Positions 45,731 through 51,783 of a stretch of 51,783 nt of DNA are shown piece by piece. Position 1 is the stretch's first letter; each line of letters begins with the position of its first letter. The position numbers and the translations under genes were made by a program. Source of the DNA: Bacteroidales bacterium (GTDB taxonomy: Bacteria; Bacteroidota; Bacteroidia; Bacteroidales; Bacteroidaceae); NCBI GenBank assembly GCA_015060865.1, contig SUXS01000020.1, positions 1-51,783 on the forward strand, read 5' to 3'. The notes beneath the pieces were generated by a model. That model was not told where the DNA came from and searched no databases. It worked only from the letters and a program-made list of their open reading frames with translations.

Positions 45731-45786
45731 TTTTTTCACAGGCTTGAAAAACTTTTTTCATAAGCGTGATAATTTTTTTTCATAGG
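45699..45786. repeat. Tandem 22-bp repeat array, second locus (4 exact-length units)
   Basis: Four head-to-tail units of exactly 22 bases (45699, 45721, 45743, 45765), consensus of the form ygTGATAATTTTTTTTCAyAGG, the type seen at 6090-6176. Each unit is partly palindromic (TGTGA/TCACA). There are no spacers between units. Confidence 0.8.
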
Positions 45787-45804
45787 TATAAAATTAGTGA
45801 AAAT

Positions 45805-46203
45805 ATGAAGAGATTATTGTTTTTAGTAGTTTGTTTGGCTGCATTCTCTTTCTCTGCTTGGGCGCAAGAGGAGGTGAAAGTGCTGAAGATGACGGCCGTG
45901 CGCACCAACAATCAGGAGGTGACGGTGTCGCTCTATGATACCGATGATTTTTGGGGTCCGAAGGCATATATGGATGATAAGCGTTTGGTCATTGGGGGAC
46001 GCTCCATGCTGCTTTCTCGAGTGCGTGAGATCCGTTTCTTTATAGATACCGAGGTGGTTGACGAGGTGAAGCCCGTTGAGGTGCCTGAAGTAGCCGACAT
46101 ATATGGTATGGATGGTCGCCTTGTGCGCAAGAATGCTGCTTCTCTTGAGGGACTTCCCAAAGGACTATATATCATGAACGGCAAGAAGATGGTTGTCAAA
46201 TAA
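45805..46203 (+). CDS. Small secreted protein with sorting-like tail
   Basis: 132 residues from ATG 45805 (MKRLLFLVVCLAAF); the frame is open further upstream through the 22-bp array, but that part is repeat, not protein. Signal peptide to about residue 21 (WAQ). A short beta region follows with LLSRVREIRFF, then IYGMDGRLV and the end GLPKGLYIMNGKKMVVK, the C-terminal pattern also seen in the 815-residue protein of this window. Function unknown. It is followed 10-16 bases later by the first of two adjacent HExxH genes, and I infer it is an accessory exported with them. Confidence 0.7.
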   Translation: MKRLLFLVVCLAAFSFSAWAQEEVKVLKMTAVRTNNQEVTVSLYDTDDFWGPKAYMDDKRLVIGGRSMLLSRVREIRFFIDTEVVDEVKPVEVPEVADIYGMDGRLVRKNAASLEGLPKGLYIMNGKKMVVK

Positions 46204-46219
46204 TAAACACGGAATGACT

Positions 46220-47863
46220 ATGAAAGCAAAGATACTTACCGCTCTATTCTGTCTGTCGGGTGTGCTCAACATGTATGCCCAGGACTCATTGTGGGTACGA
46301 TACGACAATCGTTTCAAGGCCAATAAATTTTTGATGGACATTTCGGAGTTTGACTCCATAGAGTTTCGTGCTCGTGGCACGATGCCTGTGATACGCCGCT
46401 ACTCCACATCTTTTGATAATGGTTATGCTGACTATCGTCTGTCGGGTATGACTGGTACTGATGGCGCTGCACTCATCATCGGCGACCCTGGCCGCATCTT
46501 GTGGAAACCTCGCACTTCAGATAATAGCTACAACAACGATTATGCCGACCCCAATGCCAAGTGGTCGTTCAAGCACAGCAAGGAGTCAGAGCATTTCGTG
46601 GTGTTCTGGGACAGTCGCTTCGGTGACGACCCCAATGCCTCAACCGTTCCTGCGAATATGCGTGTCAATATCGACGACCTGCTCCTCAAGGCCGAGAAGT
46701 TCTACACCACCAATGTGGAGGAGTTGGGCATGGTTGTTACCGGTAACAACAAGTCGCAGCTCGATACCTACAAGATGATGATTTATCTCTTGTATCAGAC
46801 CGAGTGGTTGGCTACAGGCTCGGGCTATGACAATACGGTGGGTGCCCTGTGGGTCAATCCCAGCACTTGCCAGCCCGTAGGCTCTACGATAGCTCACGAG
46901 ATAGGCCACTCGTTCCAGTATCAAACCTATTGCGACAATATCTATCGTGGCAAGGCCAATGACAATCGCTCGGGCTTCCGTTACGGATATCCCAATAGCA
47001 ATGGTGGCTGTGGATTCTGGGAACAGTGTGCGCAGTGGCAGGCACATCAGGACTATCCGTCCGAGGCTATCAACAGCTACCACTTCGATGTATGGATGCG
47101 AAACTATCATCGCCACTTCGAACATGAGTGGATGCGCTATGCCAGCTACTGGTTACAATATTATTGGACTGAGAAGAACGGCCTGTCGGCTCTTGGTCGC
47201 ATCTGGAATGAGAGCTATTATCCCGAAGATGCCTCACAGGCCTATATGCGTATATTCTGTGGTAATGATTATAATGAGTTCTTGAAGCAATACTTTGAGT
47301 ATGCTCAGAAGGCTACTACCTTCGACTTCGACCAGATACGTAGCTACGTGATGGGTAAGTTCTCAAATTACAAAACCTCTTTGATCAGCCTTGCCGATGG
47401 ATGGAAACAGGTGGCCTATGCAAGTTGTCCGCAGCCCACAGGCTTCAATGCCATTCCTCTGACATTGCCCGAGGCGGGTACTGAGGTGAAGGTTACTATC
47501 AAGCCTTTGGCTGCAGGTTCTGCTTTGGCTACGGGAGATGCCGGTACGCAGGTCGATGGCGATGGCAATAAGGTGGGTACTGTTACTACTTATAATAATA
47601 CGGCAGTGACAGGTCATGAGCAGCTGGCCTATGGCTTTGTCGGTATTAAGTGGGACAATACTCGTGTCTATGGCGACATGAATCTGGCTACACCTTCAGC
47701 CGAGGGTACAGCTACCTTTACTGTGCCTGAGAACTTGCGCTATCTGTGGGTTGTCGTTCAGGGTGCTCCTACCAAGTATTTCCAGTGCCCTTGGGACGAG
47801 AAGGAGGCCACCGACCATCAGTTGCCTTATCAGATAAAGGTAGAAGGAACTTCGATAAAGTAA
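46220..47863 (+). CDS. Secreted HExxH metallopeptidase-like protein (DUF6055-like)
   Basis: 547 residues from ATG 46220 (MKAKILTALFCLSG; ATG 46214 is two codons earlier). Signal peptide to about 20, an N-terminal module with ISEFDSIEFRA, then a domain containing HEIGH (226-230, two zinc-ligand His and catalytic Glu) and a candidate third ligand E268 (FWEQC). A C-terminal beta domain follows (about 420-545; LRYLWVVVQGAPTKYF, LPYQIKVEGT). I recall this family as DUF6055, uncharacterised. The motif is that of zincin peptidases, so extracellular proteolysis is a fair inference, not a demonstrated activity. Confidence 0.8.
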   Translation: MKAKILTALFCLSGVLNMYAQDSLWVRYDNRFKANKFLMDISEFDSIEFRARGTMPVIRRYSTSFDNGYADYRLSGMTGTDGAALIIGDPGRILWKPRTSDNSYNNDYADPNAKWSFKHSKESEHFVVFWDSRFGDDPNASTVPANMRVNIDDLLLKAEKFYTTNVEELGMVVTGNNKSQLDTYKMMIYLLYQTEWLATGSGYDNTVGALWVNPSTCQPVGSTIAHEIGHSFQYQTYCDNIYRGKANDNRSGFRYGYPNSNGGCGFWEQCAQWQAHQDYPSEAINSYHFDVWMRNYHRHFEHEWMRYASYWLQYYWTEKNGLSALGRIWNESYYPEDASQAYMRIFCGNDYNEFLKQYFEYAQKATTFDFDQIRSYVMGKFSNYKTSLISLADGWKQVAYASCPQPTGFNAIPLTLPEAGTEVKVTIKPLAAGSALATGDAGTQVDGDGNKVGTVTTYNNTAVTGHEQLAYGFVGIKWDNTRVYGDMNLATPSAEGTATFTVPENLRYLWVVVQGAPTKYFQCPWDEKEATDHQLPYQIKVEGTSIK

Positions 47864-47869
47864 GATAAT

Positions 47870-49138
47870 ATGATGAAGAAATATCTATTACTATTGACAT
47901 TCGTTGGACTTGGCATATCTGCTATAGCCCAGAAGCAGGTGTTCCTGCCCGATTCAATCCGTTGCTACAACCTCGATGACGATAACAGCCGTTGGAGCTG
48001 GAAGCGGTCAGCGCAGACCGAGAATCTGGTATTCTTCTGGGAAAAGGGCTTTGGTCACGACCTCAGCAATCCCCCCATGCTTGAGGGTAAGCCCATGAAG
48101 GTTGATTTGGACAACCTCAAAGAACGTATAGAGTCATTCTATGCCTACTATCGCGATACCTTGCGCTTCACCTTGCCTGGCTCCAAGGCCGACAAGTACA
48201 AGATGATGGTGATGCTCAACTATTCGCTTGATGGCACTGCTTACGGTGGTACATACGACAACTTCATTGGTGCCCTGTGGGTTGCTCCCAACCGTATACA
48301 GGACAAGAAACTCAACTGCATGGCACACGAGCTGGGGCATTCGTTTCAGCTACAGATACCAGCCGATAGTGTAGGAGATGCGTGGGGTGGCTCGGGATTC
48401 TATGAGATGACCAGCCAGTGGATGCTCTGGCTTGTCAACCCCGACTGGCTCACCGATGAAAACTATCACTTCGAGGCTTATAACAAAGCTATACACAAGG
48501 CCTACCTCGATGGCGAGAACATCTATCGCTCACCCTATGTGCTCCAATATTGGGCCATGAAGCGTGGCAAGACCTGCATTGCCGACCTCTACCGTGCCGG
48601 TAAGCGTGGCGAGGATCCCGTGATTACTTATAAGCGCCTCTATGGCCTCACACAAGAGCAGTTCTGCGATGAGATGATTGATGCCTGCCAGCATATCGTG
48701 ACCCTCGACCTTGGACATGCTTGGAACGAGACACGCCGCTATGCCTGCACCTTCGATACACCCATGAAGCCCGCAGCTACAAAGGGCTACTATAGTCCGA
48801 CCGATGAGGTGCTGCCCGAGGACTATGGCTTTAGTGCCATTCGCTTGCAGCCAGCCAAGGCAGGCAAGAAGGTGAGTGCCACCATCAAGAGCGACACTCC
48901 GCTCCGCTATGCCTTTGTGGCAGTTACAGCCGATGGCAAGGCACACTATGGCACTCCCGTGAGCACAGGCAAGGCAGCGATGAAGATGCCTCGCGGGCAA
49001 GAGGTAGAGCATCTCTACTTAGTTGTGATGGGTGCTCCGCACGAGCATAAGATGCTCACCTGGCGCAATCGCGAACCCAATCGCCAGTATCCCTACGAGG
49101 TGAAGTTCAAGGGAACGGAGTTGAATTCTGAATTGTGA
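47870..49138 (+). CDS. Secreted HExxH metallopeptidase-like protein, shorter paralog (DUF6055-like)
   Basis: 422 residues: signal peptide (1-20), then NLVFFWEKGFG (52-62), LDNLKERIESFYAYYRDTL, GALWVAP, HELGH (153-157) and E179 (FYEMTSQW), the same order as in its upstream neighbour (HFVVFWDSRFG, GALWVNP, HEIGH, FWEQCAQW). The C-terminal domain ends LYLVVMGAPHEHK and YPYEVKFKGT. It starts six bases after the previous stop codon. Its own last residues (LNSEL) are encoded by a short AATTGT/GAATT repeat that continues into the gap. Likely zinc-dependent; substrate unknown. Confidence 0.8.
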   Translation: MMKKYLLLLTFVGLGISAIAQKQVFLPDSIRCYNLDDDNSRWSWKRSAQTENLVFFWEKGFGHDLSNPPMLEGKPMKVDLDNLKERIESFYAYYRDTLRFTLPGSKADKYKMMVMLNYSLDGTAYGGTYDNFIGALWVAPNRIQDKKLNCMAHELGHSFQLQIPADSVGDAWGGSGFYEMTSQWMLWLVNPDWLTDENYHFEAYNKAIHKAYLDGENIYRSPYVLQYWAMKRGKTCIADLYRAGKRGEDPVITYKRLYGLTQEQFCDEMIDACQHIVTLDLGHAWNETRRYACTFDTPMKPAATKGYYSPTDEVLPEDYGFSAIRLQPAKAGKKVSATIKSDTPLRYAFVAVTADGKAHYGTPVSTGKAAMKMPRGQEVEHLYLVVMGAPHEHKMLTWRNREPNRQYPYEVKFKGTELNSEL

Positions 49139-49174
49139 GTCGTTAATTGTTAATTGTGAATTAACATCCAGTCT

Positions 49175-49615
49175 ATGCGTCGTTCTTTGTGTCTTGCGCT
49201 CCTTCTCCTCATCTGTGCCTCGGCTTTCCCGGCCAAGTGCCTGATGATAGAGCTTACGGGAGGATCTAAGATTTACTATTCGTTCGAGAAGTACGTCCCT
49301 ATGATACGTTTCGAGAATGGAGTGATGCGTGTCTCTACCCGCAAGATTGAGTTTAGCCGTATCGTTCAGTTTGCAGTGATTGATGATCCCTCGGGCATTG
49401 AGGTTATAGAGGCTGCTCCGCAGTTCTCGGCCGATGGCTACCAGTTCACCATCACCTCGCTCGAGCCTCTGCGTGTTTTCAATACAGCGGGTGTTCCTTG
49501 CCAAGTAGTTGTCACTGCATCTGATGAGGCTCAGCATGTAGATCTCACACAGCTCCCTGCCGGTACCTATGTGGTGCAGTATGGCGAGCAGTCTTTCACT
49601 ATATATAAGAAGTAG
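49175..49615 (+). CDS. Small secreted protein preceding the CotH-like gene
   Basis: 146 residues with a signal peptide (MRRSLCLALLLLICASAFPAK). The mature part has a beta-rich module (MIELTGGSKIYYSF, then EFSRIVQFAVIDD) and a C-terminal strand set (VFNTAGVPCQVVV, LPAGTYVVQYGEQSFTIYKK) like a short sorting tail. It resembles the 45805 protein in plan. Its stop is two bases from the CotH ATG, so translation is coupled and the two products probably work together. No known family recognised. Confidence 0.72.
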   Translation: MRRSLCLALLLLICASAFPAKCLMIELTGGSKIYYSFEKYVPMIRFENGVMRVSTRKIEFSRIVQFAVIDDPSGIEVIEAAPQFSADGYQFTITSLEPLRVFNTAGVPCQVVVTASDEAQHVDLTQLPAGTYVVQYGEQSFTIYKK

Positions 49616-49617
49616 CT

Positions 49618-51066
49618 ATGAGTCACAAGGTATTCCGTTTACTCTCTCTGATGGTGCTTCTTGCATCTACGGCTGTGGCTCAGGACAACATCCATATCCG
49701 CACCCATTCCTACGGCACCTATTGGGAGTTTCCGATGGCGATGGAGCATGTCAACTACTTTGACTTCAACGCCGACCAGAGTCGCCTTCATGCCAATGTG
49801 CAGGGTGGGGTAGTAGTGCCTTTCCGTAGTAGCGAGGTCGATACCATCACGTTTCAGAATGCACCCACCACCTTCACGGAGAACCGCTACAAGGTGTTTC
49901 AGATGTACATCACCATCAATAGTGGCGAGGCAGTGACCTCCAAGGAGGAGTATGTTACATGCTATGTCTCTGTCAATGGCCGTGGTAGCTATCCTCACTA
50001 TTCGGGTAAGGCCAAGATTCGTGGCCGTGGCAACAGCACGTGGGAATGGTACGACAAGAAACCCTATCGTATCAAGCTTGACAAGAAGGCCTCTATCTTG
50101 GGACTCGAAGCCAATAAGGACTGGGTATTGCTGGCCAACTATCGTGATGTTACCGACCTGATGAATACCTTTGTCTTCGAGGCTGGCCATTGGCTCGATA
50201 TGCCTTGCACCAACCACACACGCTATACCGAAGTGTTCCTCAATGGAGAGTACATCGGGCTCTATCAGCTTACCGAGCAGGTTGAGCAGGGCAAGGGCCG
50301 CGTTGATGTAGATGAGCAGCGAGGTATACTCCTTGCGCTCGACCTCGACGATGGTCCTGGTCTCTCACCCGGTGCTACTGACAACTTCTACTCCGAGGTG
50401 TTCCGCCTGCCCGTCTGTATCAAGCATCCCGATGAGGATGACCTCACCGATGCCTTGAAGGACTCCATCAAGCAGGTGTTTGCCGAGTTGGAGACAGCCA
50501 TCAACAACAAGAGTTTCTCGCAGACCAATAAGCTGATGGACCTCCGCTCCTTCGTGCGTTACCTTATCCTGCAGGAGCTGGTGCTCAACGTGGAACTGGT
50601 AGCTCCGCGCAGCGTCTTTATTCATAAGGATGTAGATGGCAAGTGGACGATGGGACCTCTGTGGGACTTCGATGCCGGCTACGATTTCGACTGGGCCACG
50701 ATGACTACCGGGCACAATTACTTCTCCAATTATAAAGAGCTAGTCTTGGGTACCGATCCCTATCGCCACCGCGGTTGCTACGATGGTGGTATCTCTCCTT
50801 TCTTCACTCGCCTCTTCGGCAATCACGGCTTTGTCACTCTCTTCAAGGAGGAGTGGAATGCCATGAAAGACGAAATCGTGGATTGTAACTGGGAGCAGAT
50901 GGAGCTCTATCTTGATGAACTTCACCGCGGCACCATCACTCGCGAGTTTACCCGTTGGCCCCTCCGTGGAAAGACCTATATGAATGATGTCTACGCTATG
51001 CACGACTGGCTCGTCAGACGCGTTAACTACCTTGACGGCATCATCAATGCCTATCCGCTGCCATAG
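49618..51066 (+). CDS. CotH-like kinase family protein, secreted
   Basis: 482 residues with signal peptide (1-21). An N-terminal module (about 25-85) ends SSEVDTITFQN, like the 46220 protein. The CotH domain (about 95-475) shows KAKIRGRGNSTW (131-142), KKPYRIKLDKK (147-157), NYRDVTDLMN, and GPLWDFDAGYDF (346-357), where D350 and D352 sit like the metal-binding aspartates of CotH kinases. Bacillus CotH phosphorylates spore-coat proteins; Bacteroidetes members are uncharacterised. Being exported, it would need a phosphate donor outside the cytoplasm or act differently. It ends the operon. Confidence 0.87.
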   Translation: MSHKVFRLLSLMVLLASTAVAQDNIHIRTHSYGTYWEFPMAMEHVNYFDFNADQSRLHANVQGGVVVPFRSSEVDTITFQNAPTTFTENRYKVFQMYITINSGEAVTSKEEYVTCYVSVNGRGSYPHYSGKAKIRGRGNSTWEWYDKKPYRIKLDKKASILGLEANKDWVLLANYRDVTDLMNTFVFEAGHWLDMPCTNHTRYTEVFLNGEYIGLYQLTEQVEQGKGRVDVDEQRGILLALDLDDGPGLSPGATDNFYSEVFRLPVCIKHPDEDDLTDALKDSIKQVFAELETAINNKSFSQTNKLMDLRSFVRYLILQELVLNVELVAPRSVFIHKDVDGKWTMGPLWDFDAGYDFDWATMTTGHNYFSNYKELVLGTDPYRHRGCYDGGISPFFTRLFGNHGFVTLFKEEWNAMKDEIVDCNWEQMELYLDELHRGTITREFTRWPLRGKTYMNDVYAMHDWLVRRVNYLDGIINAYPLP

Positions 51067-51342
51067 CAGATTATTTGTTTTAGTAACTTGTATAATTGTA
51101 CAATGCATCCATGTAAGGAATGTACGTTTTTGCGTAGTGGTACTTACTTATGTTATAACATCGGAGATGTGTAAAATTGGTACAATCTACGGGCTATTTA
51201 TGTTTGCTAAATCGCTTTTACGGATTTAGAGTAAGTTCAGTACACTTGTATCCTCTCGTTTCTGGAGATTTCTTGCAAGTAGGATAGGTGAGATTCTTGC
51301 TGTTTGCCGCTTGTGTTTTACAGAAACGAGTGCAAACAAAAA
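51067..51342. other. Gap after the operon, no gene seen
   Basis: AT-rich sequence with a 10-bp inverted repeat, CTCGTTTCTG (51255-51264) and CAGAAACGAG (51321-51330). No coding frame or strong terminator for the operon is evident; TTGTATAATTGTACAA near 51090 is only a weak hairpin. Confidence 0.5.
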
Positions 51343-51369
51343 TCCCTGCAACCTATTCGATTGCAGGGA
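51343..51369 (-). terminator. Intrinsic terminator of the minus-strand gene fragment
   Basis: A 9-bp stem TCCCTGCAA / TTGCAGGGA with a nine-base loop is followed on the minus strand by ATTTTTGTTTG. It lies seven bases beyond the TAA at 51376-51378, supporting a real gene end there. Confidence 0.75.
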
Positions 51370-51375
51370 CTTGTG

Positions 51376-51639
51376 TTATAATCTATTGATGTTCTCTTTC
51401 TTTCGGGCCAGGGCAAAAAAGGCAAGCTTCTGTGTATTGTCCGCCACGTTGCAACCGATAACGCTTTGAATGTCCTCGCGTTCCGAGAGCGCCAAGCCCA
51501 CTTCGGTGAGGTCGGCCGTTGGTTCATCCACCACTCGTACACCACCTTCACCCCGATGTTGGCCTTGCGGATATTCTCCGCAGCCCATTCCAACGCATTG
51601 TTCCAAATGGGCTCACGGTCTATGTGCCAAGCTATGCCC
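51376..51639 (-). pseudogene. C-terminal fragment of an unrecognised minus-strand gene, frame apparently broken
   Basis: The last 50 codons before TAA read as normal protein (LTEVGLALSEREDIQ, NVADNTQKLAFFALARKKEN). Protein-like sequence continues upstream in another frame (EPIWNNALEWAAENIRKANI, GVKVVYEW), with a frame change near 51530. The family is not recognised. It meets a plus-strand ferredoxin fragment at its 5' side, so the gene is truncated or the assembly is damaged here. Confidence 0.35.
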
Positions 51640-51783
51640 TGTCGATGATATAGAAGGACTGCCACCACGCTGGAAGCATGATGGCAGTTGCACGAATTGC
51701 CTGGCCTGTTACCACCACTGCCCGCAACACGCCATCCACTGGGGTAAGATGAAACGCGGACAGTATGTGTTCAATCCCTCACC
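51615..51783 (+). pseudogene. 4Fe-4S ferredoxin fragment (EFR1-family-like), runs off the window
   Basis: Plus-strand frame encodes CAKLCPVDDIEGLPPRW then CTNCLACYHHCPQHAI and GKMKRGQYVFNP. The second cysteine set has the full CxxCxxCxxxCP spacing; the first retains only its last cysteines. The pattern resembles the C-terminal half of flavodoxin-ferredoxin fusion (EFR1) proteins of anaerobes. No start codon or N-terminal flavodoxin part is present upstream; the frame is out of register with open sequence before about 51600. Truncated at the 5' end and by the window edge. Confidence 0.5.

Noticed and set aside
45699..45786. CRISPR array
   Set aside because: Units are directly contiguous with no variable spacers, and no cas genes are present.

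Overview
The window comes from a member of the Bacteroidetes, most likely order Bacteroidales and probably Prevotellaceae. This is inferred from SusC/SusD pairs, many lipoproteins and TonB-linked porins, Bacteroidetes-type promoters (TTTG, 19 bp, TAnnTTTG) instead of -35/-10 boxes, and C-termini of the form 'GIYIMNGKK..VK' that I know from many Prevotella proteins. No rRNA, tRNA or CRISPR array was seen. No species is claimed.

Region 1 (1-8.8 kb) is a phosphate block. A minus-strand operon runs porin, pstS, pstC, pstA, pstB. A response regulator/histidine kinase pair is divergent from it, across a 1.2 kb intergenic stretch packed with repeats and an IS remnant. Long palindromic elements sit between the pst genes. 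No phoU is present in the window.

Region 2 (8.9-12.3 kb) holds two nearly identical DUF4421-like outer-membrane protein genes flanking an exported phospholipase D-family gene. The two copies look partly homogenised by gene conversion.

Region 3 (12.3-24.5 kb, minus strand) is a carbohydrate operon, GH97 - GH43 - GH127, likely acting on arabinose- or galactose-containing side chains. Upstream are an 815-residue secreted protein made of five internal repeats, a repeat-rich gap with a MITE-like palindrome, and a small outer-membrane beta-barrel protein.

Region 4 (25-51 kb) is the most unusual part. A membrane-anchored TPR regulator diverges from a 24 kb plus-strand operon. The operon encodes three fasciclin-domain (FAS1) lipoproteins, two complete SusC/SusD pairs, three secreted HExxH proteins (one interrupted by an in-frame TGA), two small secreted proteins and a CotH-like kinase. 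It has no recognisable glycoside hydrolase. I infer a nutrient-capture or surface system aimed at a protein, glycoprotein or peptide-like target, with FAS1 proteins in the place usually held by surface glycan-binding proteins.

The last 0.7 kb holds broken gene pieces: a minus-strand C-terminal fragment with its own terminator, and a plus-strand 4Fe-4S ferredoxin fragment running off the end.
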